A DNA stretch of 41,318 nucleotides, taken from assembly GCA_002398405.1 (NCBI GenBank), contig DGYN01000105.1, positions 11,633 to 52,950 of the forward strand, in the 5' to 3' direction. Of the stretch, positions 7,408-16,816 are shown one piece after another (the first letter of the stretch is position 1; the number at the start of each line of letters is the position of its first letter). A program made the translations under genes and the position numbers. Source of the stretch: Caulobacteraceae bacterium UBA5005. Its GTDB lineage: Bacteria > Pseudomonadota > Alphaproteobacteria > Caulobacterales > Caulobacteraceae. The notes beneath the pieces are model-generated. The model saw only the letters and a list, made by a program, of their open reading frames with translations. It ran no database searches and was not told where the DNA came from.

Positions 7408-9798
7408 ATGCTGCCGATCCACGACGTTCTCGACGAACTGAAGGCGGCGCTGGGGGCTTCCTCCAGCGCCGTTCTCGTTGCGCCGCCTGGCGCGGGAAAG
7501 ACTACCGTCGTGCCACTGGCCCTGATGGGCGAGGCCTGGACCAAGGGCGGCAAGATTATTGTGCTGGAGCCCCGGCGTCTGGCGGCCCGCGCCGCCGCGG
7601 CGCGGATGGCGAAGACGCTGGGTGAGGGGGTGGGGGAGACCGTTGGGTTCCGGGTCCGGATGCAGGCGAAGGTCTGCGCCAGGACGCGGATCGAGGTGGT
7701 TACCGAGGGGGTCTTCTCGCGGATGATCCTCGATGATCCAGGGCTTTCCGGGATTGCAGCCGTGCTCTTCGACGAGTTCCATGAGCGTAGCCTGGACGCC
7801 GATCTGGGCCTCGCCTTCGCCCAGCAGAGCCAAAGCCTGCTCAGGGACGACCTTCGCCTTCTGGTCATGTCCGCCACCCTGGACGGTGCGAGGATCGCCA
7901 AGCTCCTTGGTGATGCTCCCGTGATCGAAAGCCGGGGGCGGATGTTTCCGGTCGAGACCCGGTACCTGGGCAAGAACCCCGCTCAGCGGCTGGAGGAGCA
8001 GGCCGGGCGCGCCGTCCAAAAGGCGCTGGCCGAAGAGACCGGCTCGGTTCTGGTCTTCCTGCCCGGCCAGGGGGAAATCCGGCGGACGGAGACATGGCTG
8101 AAGGAGCGTATCGCCAATCCGGCGATCGACATCGCGCCGCTCTATGGCGCGATGGAAGGCCGCGATCAGGACCTGGCCATCGAGCCCCCCGCGAGCGGTC
8201 GCCGCAAGGTGGTGCTGGCCACCTCGATCGCTGAGACCAGCCTGACCATCGAAGGGGTGCGCGTCGTCATCGATGCGGGCCTGTCGCGGGTTCCGCGCTT
8301 TGATCCGGCCAGCGGCCTGACCCGCCTGGAAACCGTCCGGGTTCCGCTAGCCGCCGCCGATCAGCGGCGGGGCCGGGCTGGGCGCACCCAGCCCGGGGTC
8401 TGTTACCGGCTGTGGGATGAGCCGGAGACACGGGCGCTGACGCCCTTTATCCGGCCGGAGATCCTGGAGACGGACCTCTCGCGCCTGGCCCTGGACCTGG
8501 CGCGTTGGGGGGCGAAGGACGCCTCTGAGCTGGCCTTCCTCGACCCGCCGCCCAAGGCCGCCATGACCGAGGCGCGGGCCCTGCTGGCGCGCCTTGACGC
8601 CCTTGACGACCAGGGCGCGCTGACCGCCCACGGCAGGCTGATCGCCGACCTGGCGCTGCCGCCGCGCCTGGCGCACATGGTGGCGCTGGGCGGCGAGCGG
8701 GCGGCGAGGATCGCCGCCGTGCTGAGCGAGCGGGGCCTAGGCGGAACCGACGCGGATCTGCGCCACCGGCTCTCGAACCTTGCCCGCGACAACGGCCAGA
8801 GGGCCAAGGACGCGCGCACCCTTTCCGACCGCTGGGCGCGGGGCATCAAGGGACGGCCCATGAGCGACGGCGCCCTGCTGGCGTTGGCCTTCCCCGAGCG
8901 GATTGCCAAACAGCGGGGCAAGACCGGCGAGTACCTACTGACCACCGGCCGGGGCGTTTATCTGGAGCCGACGGACGCCCTGGCGCGAGAAACCTTCCTG
9001 GCCGTGGGCGACCTGGGCGGCGGGGCAGGGCGCGACCGCATCCTGCTGGCCGCCGCGATCGAGGAGGCCGAGATCGAGGACATCTTCGCCGGCGATATCC
9101 GCGTCGAGGAGCGGATCGTGACGGATGACAAAGGAAAGGTCCGCGCCAAGCGGATCAAGCGCCTGGGCCGGTTGATTCTCGAAGAGCGGCTGATCGACAA
9201 GCCGGATCCCGCCCTAATCGCGGCGGCGCTGTTGAACCGCGTCCGGGACGAGGGGGTATCGGCGCTGCCGCTGGGTGAGGCCACCGAACGCCTGCGCTCG
9301 CGCCTGGCCTTCGCGGGCGCGCCTCTGACCGATGAGGCCTTGATCGCGTCTGTGGAGGATTGGCTCGCGCCCCTGGTCGAGGGCAAGACCAGCCTTGCCC
9401 AGGTCACCGACGGCCAGATCGCCGACGCCCTTGCCGCCCTGGTTCCCTGGGAGGTCCGCCAGCGCCTGGACCGCGAGATGCCCGCCCGCTTCGCCGCCCC
9501 GACCGGCAACAGCTTTGCCGTCGACTATGGCGCTGAAGGCGGACCTCGCGTCGAGGTGAGGGTGGGAGAGCTCTATGGCCTGGCCGAGCATCCCAAGGTT
9601 GCCGGAGTCCCCCTAACGCTCAGCCTGTTGTCGCCCGCCCATCGTCCGATCCAGGTGACCAAGGACCTGCCGGGCTTCTGGAAGGGGTCCTGGGCTGATG
9701 TGCGCAAGGACATGCGCGCCCGCTATCCCAGGCACGTCTGGCCGGAAGACCCCGCGGCCGCGGCGCCGGTGACGCGGGCCAAGCCCCGCGGGACCTAG
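7408..9798 (+). CDS. hrpB: ATP-dependent helicase HrpB
   Basis: A 796-residue DExH-box helicase of normal HrpB length. Walker A is APPGAGKTT (Lys31), Walker B is DEFH (122-125), motif III is SAT (155-157), and motifs V-VI appear as ATSIAETSLTIEGV and QRRGRAGRTQPG. These are followed by the helicase-associated region and the HrpB C-terminal domain. HrpB is a DEAH/RHA-like nucleic-acid helicase whose cellular role in bacteria is poorly defined. The start ATG at 7408 is 17 bp after the permease stop, so it may share its transcript. Its stop overlaps that of the convergent methyltransferase gene in the CTAG at 9795-9798. Confidence 0.95.
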   Translation: MLPIHDVLDELKAALGASSSAVLVAPPGAGKTTVVPLALMGEAWTKGGKIIVLEPRRLAARAAAARMAKTLGEGVGETVGFRVRMQAKVCARTRIEVVTEGVFSRMILDDPGLSGIAAVLFDEFHERSLDADLGLAFAQQSQSLLRDDLRLLVMSATLDGARIAKLLGDAPVIESRGRMFPVETRYLGKNPAQRLEEQAGRAVQKALAEETGSVLVFLPGQGEIRRTETWLKERIANPAIDIAPLYGAMEGRDQDLAIEPPASGRRKVVLATSIAETSLTIEGVRVVIDAGLSRVPRFDPASGLTRLETVRVPLAAADQRRGRAGRTQPGVCYRLWDEPETRALTPFIRPEILETDLSRLALDLARWGAKDASELAFLDPPPKAAMTEARALLARLDALDDQGALTAHGRLIADLALPPRLAHMVALGGERAARIAAVLSERGLGGTDADLRHRLSNLARDNGQRAKDARTLSDRWARGIKGRPMSDGALLALAFPERIAKQRGKTGEYLLTTGRGVYLEPTDALARETFLAVGDLGGGAGRDRILLAAAIEEAEIEDIFAGDIRVEERIVTDDKGKVRAKRIKRLGRLILEERLIDKPDPALIAAALLNRVRDEGVSALPLGEATERLRSRLAFAGAPLTDEALIASVEDWLAPLVEGKTSLAQVTDGQIADALAALVPWEVRQRLDREMPARFAAPTGNSFAVDYGAEGGPRVEVRVGELYGLAEHPKVAGVPLTLSLLSPAHRPIQVTKDLPGFWKGSWADVRKDMRARYPRHVWPEDPAAAAPVTRAKPRGT

Positions 9799-10568
9799 GT
9801 CGCTGCGTAGATCATGATCCCCGTCGCGACCGCCAGGTTCAGGCTGTCGGCGCGGCCGCGCATGGGAATCTTCACATTGAGGTCGCAGGCGGCGGCTAGC
9901 TCGGGCGTGAGGCCCTTCTGCTCATTGCCCATGAGGATCAGGGCGGGCTTGCGGTAGGGCGCGGCGCGATGGTCGGTCTCAGCGGTCAGCAGGGTGCCAA
10001 CCACGGACCCCGGCCAGGATCTGCGCCAGGCCAGGAAGTCTTCCGCGCTCGCCTTGACGATGGGAACCGCGAAGACCGAGCCCATGGTCGCCCGCACCGC
10101 CTCTACCGAATAGGGATCGCAGCAGTCGCCGACCAGGACCACCGCGCCACAGCCGGCGGCGTCGGCGGTGCGGATGACGGTGCCGAGGTTGCCGGGGTCG
10201 CGCACGGCTTCCAGGGCCACGAAACACGTCGCCGAGGCGGGGTCGATATCGGCCAGGGCGGCGAACTTCTGTTCGAACACGCCGAGCACGGCCTGCGGAT
10301 TGTCCCGCCGGGCGATCTTGCCGAGGATGGCCGGCGTCACCTCGATCGCTTCGGTAGCGACGGCGGCGGCTTTCTTCAAAAGCGGGTGGTCCGCCACCTC
10401 ACAACCGTAGAGCAGGATCTTCGGCGCGTGGCCGAGCTCTACCGCCTCGGTGACGATCTTCAGGCCCTCGGCGAGGAAGAGGCCGGTTTCCTCCCGCTCC
10501 TTGCGCATATGCAGGGCGCGGACGGCTTTGACCGTCGGATTGGTCAGCGAAGTGACTTCCCGGCTCAC
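9795..10568 (-). CDS. TrmH/SpoU-family RNA 2'-O-methyltransferase
   Basis: About 257 residues. The C-terminal half holds the three SPOUT (SpoU) motifs: a first motif around EAVRDPGNLGTVIRTADAAG, then LILMGNEQKGL, then SLNLAVATGIMIYA, which form the trefoil-knot SAM site. The N-terminal half resembles the RNA 2'-O-ribose methyltransferase substrate-binding domain (L30e-like fold). The product probably methylates ribose in rRNA or tRNA using S-adenosylmethionine; the target is unknown. The GTG at 10568 is preferred because it forms a GTGA overlap with the upstream methyltransferase stop; a second GTG at 10577 is also in frame. Confidence 0.9.
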   Translation of the reverse strand: MSREVTSLTNPTVKAVRALHMRKEREETGLFLAEGLKIVTEAVELGHAPKILLYGCEVADHPLLKKAAAVATEAIEVTPAILGKIARRDNPQAVLGVFEQKFAALADIDPASATCFVALEAVRDPGNLGTVIRTADAAGCGAVVLVGDCCDPYSVEAVRATMGSVFAVPIVKASAEDFLAWRRSWPGSVVGTLLTAETDHRAAPYRKPALILMGNEQKGLTPELAAACDLNVKIPMRGRADSLNLAVATGIMIYAAT

Positions 10569-11458
10569 GAGGTCCACCGCGCGAAGAAGGAGAGTCCCAC
10601 GCCGCGATCATCGGTCTCTTCCATCAGGGCCAGTTCGCCCCAGTCGATGGTCCCCGCACGGCCCTCCAGGGCGTCGGCCAGAAGCGTCGCCAGGGCGACG
10701 CCCGAGATGCGCTCGGCATAGGCGTTCAGCAACAGGAATGACGCGTCCTTGCTAAGCAGTTGGGCGCACTGGGCCATGAGCCCTGGCAGGTCGTCGTACA
10801 GTTTCCAGACTTCGCCCTCGGGGCCCCGGCCGTACTTCGGCGGATCGAGGATGATCCCGTCGTAGAGATTGCCGCGCTTGACCTCGCGGGCCGCGTAGCG
10901 CCGGGCGTCCTCGCAGATCCAGCGGACAGGGCGGTCGTCGAGTTTGGAGAGGGCCGCATTTTCCCGCGCCCAGCCGATAGCCTTTTTGGAGGCGTCGACG
11001 TGGGTGACTTCGGCCCCAGCCGCCGCGCAGGCGAGGGTGGCGACGCCCGTATAGCCGAACAGGTTTAGGATCTTCAGGGGACGGCCGGCGCCGCGGACGC
11101 GCGCATCGAGCCACTCCCAGTTCCCCGCCTGCTCCGGGAAGAAGGCCAGGTGCCGAAAGGCGGTGAACCGCCCATGGAAAGATACCTCGCGCCATTTTAG
11201 CGGCCAGGTTTCCGGCGCCGGCTTCGAGAACCGCCAGCGGCCCTGGTCCTCCTCGCCGCTGGGATCGAAGACCGCGTCGGCCTTCCAGGCGTCTTCGGAA
11301 AGGCGGGGGGGCCACAGGCACTGCGGCTCGGGCCGCACCACGGTGAAACGGCCGTAGCGCTCGAGCTTTCGGCCCGCGCCGCTGTCGATGAGCCCGTAGT
11401 CCGCCCACGCCGTCGTGCGGGCGACCGTTGGCACAGATTGGATCGTAGGCCGGACCAT
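10565..11458 (-). CDS. Class I SAM-dependent methyltransferase, RlmI/RlmK-like
   Basis: A 297-residue protein. The Rossmann-fold SAM-binding motif is ILNLFGYTGVATLACAAAGA, followed by an acidic residue (VDAS) and the catalytic-type motif LDPPKYGRG, typical of the RlmI/RlmK group of 23S rRNA methyltransferases (family Methyltrans_SAM). No PUA domain is present, so it is shorter than RlmI. The end LLLNAYAERIS and FFARWTS are also typical. The likely role is base methylation of rRNA, with the exact base unknown. It is coupled to the SpoU-type gene by a GTGA overlap, so two RNA methyltransferases form one operon. Confidence 0.87.
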   Translation of the reverse strand: MVRPTIQSVPTVARTTAWADYGLIDSGAGRKLERYGRFTVVRPEPQCLWPPRLSEDAWKADAVFDPSGEEDQGRWRFSKPAPETWPLKWREVSFHGRFTAFRHLAFFPEQAGNWEWLDARVRGAGRPLKILNLFGYTGVATLACAAAGAEVTHVDASKKAIGWARENAALSKLDDRPVRWICEDARRYAAREVKRGNLYDGIILDPPKYGRGPEGEVWKLYDDLPGLMAQCAQLLSKDASFLLLNAYAERISGVALATLLADALEGRAGTIDWGELALMEETDDRGVGLSFFARWTS

Positions 11459-11626
11459 GCGGCTCGATACGCGTTAAGCGGGGCCGTCGTCTAGGCGGGG
11501 CGAAGGATGAAGGTTCTGCAAAAATGAGTCTTCACCTTAAGTCCAGTAGGCGACATAGTCAGCCGGGGGCCTGGGCTAAACTCCACTATAGGGAGCACTA
11601 AGGCCTCGTCAGTTGGGGGAGTTGGA

Positions 11627-12253
11627 GTGACAGGCATCGTGACGGGACCAAGGTCCAATCGCAAGGCCAAGGGCGCCGGGGGTGAACGCCGGGCCGAAAT
11701 CCTCGCGGTGGCCGAGCGCATCTTCCTAAGTGGCGGATATGAAGGGGCAACGATCCGCAAGATCGCTGATGAGGTCGGAGTCTCACCTACCGCTCTCTAC
11801 ATGCATTTCCCCGACAAGCACGCCATGCTGATGGCCATTGGCGAAGAGGCCCTGGACGCGGTCCTTGCCGAATCACAGGCCATTGCAGCGGGGCCTGGCG
11901 ACCCGGCTGACCGGGTCAGAGCGGTCCTCCACGCCCATATGAACTTCGCGCTGAAGAATAAGACCGCCTACCAGGTGGTGTTCTGCGAGGGCGCCAGAGC
12001 TATCGCCAAGAACCAGAGCCGCACCCGCGAACTGTGCGAGCGCTACTACCGCGTCGTCGCCGACCTGGTCGCCGAACTTGGCAAGGCCGGCCGCCTGAAG
12101 CAGGGCTCCTCTCACGGTGTCGCCCAGACCCTGTGGACCGGCTGCCACGGCCTGGTCACCTATCTGATCACCAATCCCAACTTCGGCTACGTCGAAGTCG
12201 ACGAACTCAAAGCCTTGATGGTCGATGGGCTGGCGAGTGGGTTGATAGACTAG
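11627..12253 (+). CDS. TetR-family transcriptional regulator
   Basis: A 208-residue protein starting at GTG 11627, preceded by GGGGAG (11616-11621). The N-terminal helix-turn-helix (about 22-65) reads AERIFLSGGYEGATIRKIA then VSPTALYMHFPDKHAM, a clear TetR DNA-binding domain. The C-terminal part (about 85-200) is helical and fits the TetR_C/WHG ligand-binding group. The ligand and targets are unknown. The 168-bp divergent region before it (11459-11626) also serves the methyltransferase operon, and an autoregulatory site would be expected there, but I see no clear palindrome. The stop shares the CTAG at 12250-12253 with the convergent transglycosylase. Confidence 0.92.
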   Translation: MTGIVTGPRSNRKAKGAGGERRAEILAVAERIFLSGGYEGATIRKIADEVGVSPTALYMHFPDKHAMLMAIGEEALDAVLAESQAIAAGPGDPADRVRAVLHAHMNFALKNKTAYQVVFCEGARAIAKNQSRTRELCERYYRVVADLVAELGKAGRLKQGSSHGVAQTLWTGCHGLVTYLITNPNFGYVEVDELKALMVDGLASGLID

Positions 12254-14280
12254 TTCCCGGCCACGCGGCTGTAACCGCCGCGCTTCAGGTCGGCGCTGGG
12301 CTGGATAGGGGCGGCGCCTCCAGCGAGCCTCGCGCGGTAGATCTGCACGTTCTCCATGACCCGCATCATGTAGTTGCGCGTCTCGGTGAATGGCACGCAT
12401 TCGATGAAGTCCAGGGGATCGCTCGTCGCGCCTCGAGGGTCGCCGCAGAACGGCGTCCATTGCGGGGCCCTGGCGGGGCCGGCGTTGTAGCCGACCGCCG
12501 TAAGCAGGAACGACCCGGAATAATCGTTCATCAACTCGCCCAGGTGGAAGGTGCCAAGCTGCATGTTGTAGTCGGCTTCCCAGAGCTTGCTCTCGACCCA
12601 GGGCACGCCCAGGCGCCGGGCGACGCCGCGTGCGGTGGAGGGGAGCAGCATCATCATGCCCCGCGCATCGGCCGAGGATCTGATCTTGGGATCGAAGCTC
12701 GACTCCTGACGGGTGATGGCCATGACGAAGGCAGGGTCCGGGGCGCCCGGCACCTCGGGTACGGCGCGTAGCGGATACATCCGCTCGGGCAGCAGGAAGC
12801 CTCGTCCCGCCGCGGCGCGACCGGCCATCATGGCGGCGAAGGGCTCGCCGTAGCCGCGGGTCATGTCCATGAGGAGGGCGTATTCCTCGGCGGTCGGCAG
12901 GTTGTCGTCGATGTGGCCGACGAAGACCTTGAACAGGTCCTTGTCCCCCATCTCCGCCAGGATGCGGGCGGCGCGAACGCCCGGCCGTCCTTCGAACCTG
13001 GCCCGGTCGGCGTCCGTGGGCTGCGGCTCCTTGGGGAGGCTGATGGTCGTGATGCCGGCCTTCTCGGCGGCGAGCTGGCCGTAGAAGGCGCCGATGTACT
13101 GCGCCCCTTCCTTGTAGAAGCCCTGGGCTTCCTCGGCCTTGCCCAGGGCCTCGGCGGCGCGGCCTTGCCAATAGAGCCCCCGTCCCTGGGTCAGGGGGGT
13201 GCGGCCCGCCTCGCGGATGCCAGCGAAATGGCGGGCGGCGGCCTCTGGATTGTTCAGTTTCGTCAGGGCCAGCCAGCCGGCGAAGAAGTCGGACTCGGCC
13301 TTGCGCTCGCCGGACGCGAAGCCCGCGTCCTTCATGGAATCATAGGCGGCGCGGTGGTTCTGGGCCTTCAGCGCCTCGACATAGATGTTGCGCCGCTCGG
13401 TCCACATCCGGGCGTCACCCGCCTCGAATCCGGGCGCGGGTCCAAGGCCGCCGGCGATGTCGAAGGAGGCGCTGATGCGTCCGGCGCGGCGGTTGGCGGC
13501 CACCCGCTCGAAGATCAGGCCCGGATGGTTCTGCAGGTGGGCCGGAACATTGGACCAGCCGCCAGCGCCGGTGCGGACGTTGATACGGGCCTGAGCGAGC
13601 GCGCGGTCGTCGGGGTTCAGCAACGGCAGCATGTCGCGCGCCGCCGGACCTTGCTGGCCGTAGAGCAGCATGTCAGCGCGTTTGGCGTGGTCGTCCGGGG
13701 TGAGGAAGGATCCGAACCGGGCCAGGGCCTGCTTCTGCGGCTCGGCCTCGATCACCTGGGTGCGCCAGGCGGTGCGGATCACCGCCTGGCCTTCGGGACC
13801 CCGCCCGGCGGCGATCAGGGCGCCGCCCAAAGCGATGGAGCCGGAGCCGGTGGCCGGCTTATCCATGCCGAACCAGTCGATGATCGCTTGCGGGGCCATG
13901 CCGGCGTCGGCGATCTTTTCCTCAGCCAGGGTCTGGCGGCGCCCGCCCCTGGGCCAGCCGGCGAGGTCGCGTCTGGCCTGGTCGATCTGGAAGAAGCTTA
14001 GTTTCTCGCCCGCCGCGTCGGCCAGCGCCCAAGTGGCGATGCGGCGGACCTCACTATCGCCGATCTGGGAGAAGGCCGCCTCGAAGCGGGAAACGTCCTG
14101 GGCTCGGGCGGCCGTGATCGCCGAGCGCAGGGCTGTCTGGTCCGACGGCGATATGGACGGCGGTGGCGGAGCGGGGGGCGTTGTCGCCTGGGCGATCAGA
14201 GCGTCCAGAGGGTCCTGCGCGGCCGCGATGGGCGAGCAGAGCCCAAGGATCGCCACCGACAGGATCGCTTTTCTCAACAA
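12250..14280 (-). CDS. Soluble lytic murein transglycosylase
   Basis: A 676-residue periplasmic protein. A signal peptide (about 1-21, ending IAAAQ) is followed by a Pro-rich linker and a long helical superhelix domain (about 45-500) like the Slt70 U/L domains. The C-terminal SLT catalytic domain contains AITRQESSFDP with catalytic Glu526, then SSADARGMMMLLPSTA and AVGYNAGP. It cleaves peptidoglycan glycan strands, leaving 1,6-anhydro-MurNAc ends. The translation start is one of two consecutive TTG codons (14280/14277), with AAAGGGG about 10 nt upstream. It is divergent from dapA, which supplies the peptidoglycan precursor meso-diaminopimelate, though a functional link is only suggestive. Confidence 0.93.
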   Translation of the reverse strand: MLRKAILSVAILGLCSPIAAAQDPLDALIAQATTPPAPPPPSISPSDQTALRSAITAARAQDVSRFEAAFSQIGDSEVRRIATWALADAAGEKLSFFQIDQARRDLAGWPRGGRRQTLAEEKIADAGMAPQAIIDWFGMDKPATGSGSIALGGALIAAGRGPEGQAVIRTAWRTQVIEAEPQKQALARFGSFLTPDDHAKRADMLLYGQQGPAARDMLPLLNPDDRALAQARINVRTGAGGWSNVPAHLQNHPGLIFERVAANRRAGRISASFDIAGGLGPAPGFEAGDARMWTERRNIYVEALKAQNHRAAYDSMKDAGFASGERKAESDFFAGWLALTKLNNPEAAARHFAGIREAGRTPLTQGRGLYWQGRAAEALGKAEEAQGFYKEGAQYIGAFYGQLAAEKAGITTISLPKEPQPTDADRARFEGRPGVRAARILAEMGDKDLFKVFVGHIDDNLPTAEEYALLMDMTRGYGEPFAAMMAGRAAAGRGFLLPERMYPLRAVPEVPGAPDPAFVMAITRQESSFDPKIRSSADARGMMMLLPSTARGVARRLGVPWVESKLWEADYNMQLGTFHLGELMNDYSGSFLLTAVGYNAGPARAPQWTPFCGDPRGATSDPLDFIECVPFTETRNYMMRVMENVQIYRARLAGGAAPIQPSADLKRGGYSRVAGN

Positions 14281-14331
14281 ACCGTACGGACCCCTTTGAG
14301 TCTCAATCGCGCCGCCCGATGGAATCGGACG

Positions 14332-14361
14332 TTGCAGCCGACCGGGACAGCACCATATTGT
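14332..14361 (+). promoter_or_regulatory. Candidate dapA-smpB promoter
   Basis: TTGCAG (14332-14337) and TATTGT (14356-14361) are separated by 18 nt in the divergent region between the transglycosylase and dapA. It predicts a leader of about 55 nt. A similar pair (TTGCGA and TATTGT) precedes rpoZ. The call rests on sequence match alone. Confidence 0.35.
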
Positions 14362-14423
14362 CCGCCCAACTCCAAAGGCCGCAACCTAAAGCGGCGAAAC
14401 ATCACGGCATCTTGCGAAAACCC

Positions 14424-15311
14424 ATGTCATTTCCGCTCATTCACGGCGCCTGCACCGCCCTCGTCACTCCCTTTCGCGACGGAAAGGTCGATGAGGACGC
14501 CTTCGTGGCGCTGGTCGAGCGGCAGATCGCCGCCGGCATTCACGGCTTGGTCCCCATGGGCACCACAGGGGAGGCGTCCACGGTCAGCCCTGAGGAGCAC
14601 AAGCGGGTGGTGGAGCTGTGCGTCGCGACCGCCGCTGGACGCGTGCGCATCATCGCGGGCGCTGGATCCAACTCCACGGAGGAGGCCATCGACTATGTGC
14701 GCCACGCCAAGGAGGTGGGGGCTGACGCGGCCTTGGTGGTGACGCCCTACTACAACAAGCCCAACCCGGAAGGCGTCTATCAGCACTACAAGGCGATCAA
14801 TGACGCGGTGCAGTTGCCGGTGATCGCCTACAATGTGCCTAGCCGCACAGTGCTGGATGTCTCCAACGAGACCTATGCGCGGCTCGCCAAGCTGCCCAAC
14901 ATCGTCGGGGTCAAGGACGCCACCGGCAAGATGGAGCGGGCGGCGGGCCAGCGGCTCGACTGCGGCCCGGACTGGATCATGCTGTCGGGCAACGACGACT
15001 CGGGGCTGGGCTACATGGCCCATGGCGGCCATGGCTGCATCACGGTGTCTGCCAATGTCGCGCCCGAGGCGGTGGCGAACTTCTACAACGCCTGCATGGC
15101 CAAGGATTGGGATACGGCGCTCTATCTGCAGGACCGCCTGGCGCGGCTGCACGAGGCCATGTTCCTGGATTCGTCGCCGGCCCCCGCCAAGTTCGCCCTG
15201 GCGCACCTGGGCCTGTGCAAAGATGAGCTGCGGCTGCCGATGACGCCCTGCTCAGACGGTGTGAAGCCCGCGATCCTTTCCGCCATGCGGGAGGTTGGGG
15301 TCATCAACTGA
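14424..15311 (+). CDS. dapA: 4-Hydroxy-tetrahydrodipicolinate synthase
   Basis: A 295-residue protein of standard length; the reading frame is open far upstream, but ATG 14424 gives the family's usual N-terminus. It condenses pyruvate with aspartate semialdehyde, the first committed step to diaminopimelate and lysine. Seen: GTTGEAST (Thr47, Thr48), VTPYYNKPNPEG (Tyr110), YNVPSRT (Tyr136 of the proton relay) and the Schiff-base lysine Lys164 in VGVKDATG. The TIM-barrel order is intact. It overlaps smpB by one base (TGATG), so the two are translationally coupled. Confidence 0.97.
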   Translation: MSFPLIHGACTALVTPFRDGKVDEDAFVALVERQIAAGIHGLVPMGTTGEASTVSPEEHKRVVELCVATAAGRVRIIAGAGSNSTEEAIDYVRHAKEVGADAALVVTPYYNKPNPEGVYQHYKAINDAVQLPVIAYNVPSRTVLDVSNETYARLAKLPNIVGVKDATGKMERAAGQRLDCGPDWIMLSGNDDSGLGYMAHGGHGCITVSANVAPEAVANFYNACMAKDWDTALYLQDRLARLHEAMFLDSSPAPAKFALAHLGLCKDELRLPMTPCSDGVKPAILSAMREVGVIN

Positions 15312-15763
15312 TGACCAAGCTCATCGCTGAGAACCGCCGCGCCCGGTACGACTATTTCCTGGAAGACGCCATCGAGGCGGGCCTGATGCTGACCGGCACC
15401 GAGGTCAAATCCCTGCGCAACGGCCGGGCCAATATCGCCGAGAGCTATGCGGCGGTGGAGAACGGCATGATCATGCTGATCAACGCCGATATCCCGCCCT
15501 ATGCCGGCGGCAACCGTTTCAACCACGAGCCGCGCCGGCCGCGGAAACTGCTGCTGCACGCCAAACAGATCCAGAAGCTGATCGGCCGGGTGCAGCGCGA
15601 TGGCCTGACCATCATCCCCACCAAGCTCTATTGGAACGAAAAGGGCATCGCCAAGCTGGAGATCGCCGTCGCCAAGGGCAAGAAGGCCCACGACAAGCGC
15701 GAAACCGAGGCCGCCCGCGATTGGCAGCGCGACAAGGCGCGGCTGATGCGCAACCTCGGCTAG
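15311..15763 (+). CDS. smpB: SsrA-binding protein SmpB
   Basis: A 150-residue protein with the SmpB core: NRRARYDYFLEDAIEAG, LTGTEVKSLRNGRANI, PRRPRKLLLHAKQI and the basic tail KRETEAARDWQRDKARLMR. It binds tmRNA and, with it, rescues ribosomes stalled on broken mRNAs, tagging the nascent chain for proteolysis (ClpXP is the main protease, and its genes are at the far end of this window). The tail is the part that reads the empty mRNA channel. It is coupled to dapA by a 1-nt overlap. No tmRNA gene was recognised here. Confidence 0.97.
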   Translation: MTKLIAENRRARYDYFLEDAIEAGLMLTGTEVKSLRNGRANIAESYAAVENGMIMLINADIPPYAGGNRFNHEPRRPRKLLLHAKQIQKLIGRVQRDGLTIIPTKLYWNEKGIAKLEIAVAKGKKAHDKRETEAARDWQRDKARLMRNLG

Positions 15764-15777
15764 TCAGGTCCTGCCAA

Positions 15778-15807
15778 TTGACGATTGTCCGCCTTACGCT
15801 GTAGCGA
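15778..15807 (+). promoter_or_regulatory. Candidate promoter of secreted-protein gene
   Basis: TTGACG (15778-15783) followed after 18 nt by TAGCGA (15802-15807), just after smpB and about 30 nt before the GTG start. The -35 element matches the Caulobacter housekeeping consensus well; the -10 element is weak. Confidence 0.35.
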
Positions 15808-15835
15808 ACACCCATTCGCATCAGGGGGCGTCGCC

Positions 15836-16816
15836 GTGAAAGTCTTGTCGATCTGTATGGGCCTGATGCTGGCCGGCGCCGCCGCGACGGCTATGGCCCC
15901 GGCGCCGCAGAATTCCACGGCGGGTGGGCGGTCGGTGACCAAGGGGAAGGGCGTCGCCACCATCCCCAAGCTGGTGGATTGCTCAGCGGTGCGCGGCCGG
16001 CCGACGCCCCTTGGGACGATCCGCTCGACCGACGGCAAGACGTGGGTGAGTCCCGCCGAGGTGAGTTTCGCGAAGGGTCCCCGCGCCACCGACCTTTATA
16101 ACGACTGCACCAATGTGCGCCTGACCGGGATCAAGGACCTCGATTTGAGCAAGGTCCCGATCCAGGAGGTCGATCAGGGCGGCGAGGTGATCACCGGCTA
16201 TCTCTTCGCCGACAACTATTTCGAGCTCTATGTGAACGGCAAGCTGGTGGCGGTGGATGCGACGCCCTTCACCCCATTCAATTCCTCCGTCGTCCGCTTC
16301 CGCGCCAAGCGTCCGGTCACCTATGCGATCAAGGCGGTGGACTGGGAGGAGAATGTCGGCCTGGGCACCGAGAGCGGCGGGGCGGCTTCACCGCACCATC
16401 CCGGAGACGCCGGCCTGATGGCGAGTTTCAGCGACGGCACGGTCACCGACGCCAGCTGGAAGGCCCAGAGTTTCTATATCGCGCCCTTGGACAGCCCCGA
16501 CCGCGTGGTCGAGCGGGGCAATATTCACGACTCCTCGTCTGTTGGCGGGCGCACCTATCCGAGCGTCCCGGGCAACGCCGCCTGCGGGGAGAACTGTTAT
16601 GCCGTGCGCTATCCCGTGCCGGCTGACTGGGCCTCGCCAAGGTTCAACGATGCGGGCTGGCCGAACGCCTTTACCTACACCGAAGCAGAGGTGGGCGCGA
16701 GCCAGCCGGCCTTCCGCAATTTCCGCGATCAGCTGACCGCGGGCGGGGCGGGTTTCATCTGGTCGAACAGCCTGGTGCTCGACAACCTGGTGCTGGCGCG
16801 GAAGACCGTCCGCTAG
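15836..16816 (+). CDS. Secreted beta-rich protein of unknown function
   Basis: A 326-residue protein. The GTG at 15836 is chosen because AGGGGG (15823-15828) precedes it and a signal peptide begins there (VKVLSICMGLMLAGAAATA). The mature protein is rich in beta-strand-like stretches. The segment FADNYFELYVNGKLVAVD and the later FNDAGWPNAFTYTEAEVG look like the jelly-roll modules seen in carbohydrate-active enzymes, where a bound ligand is held by aromatic residues; no catalytic motif is visible. Function is not assigned. The stop lies in CTAG 16813-16816, shared with the convergent DUF1508 gene. Confidence 0.82.
   Translation: MKVLSICMGLMLAGAAATAMAPAPQNSTAGGRSVTKGKGVATIPKLVDCSAVRGRPTPLGTIRSTDGKTWVSPAEVSFAKGPRATDLYNDCTNVRLTGIKDLDLSKVPIQEVDQGGEVITGYLFADNYFELYVNGKLVAVDATPFTPFNSSVVRFRAKRPVTYAIKAVDWEENVGLGTESGGAASPHHPGDAGLMASFSDGTVTDASWKAQSFYIAPLDSPDRVVERGNIHDSSSVGGRTYPSVPGNAACGENCYAVRYPVPADWASPRFNDAGWPNAFTYTEAEVGASQPAFRNFRDQLTAGGAGFIWSNSLVLDNLVLARKTVR

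Noticed and set aside
11584..11595. CACTATAGGGAG, identical to the 3' part of a T7 promoter
   Set aside because: The upstream recognition half (TAATACGACT) is absent and no phage genes are present; a chance match of 12 nt.
14163..14423. N-terminal extension of dapA by 87 codons
   Set aside because: Overlaps the divergent transglycosylase start and promoter; normal DapA length begins at 14424.
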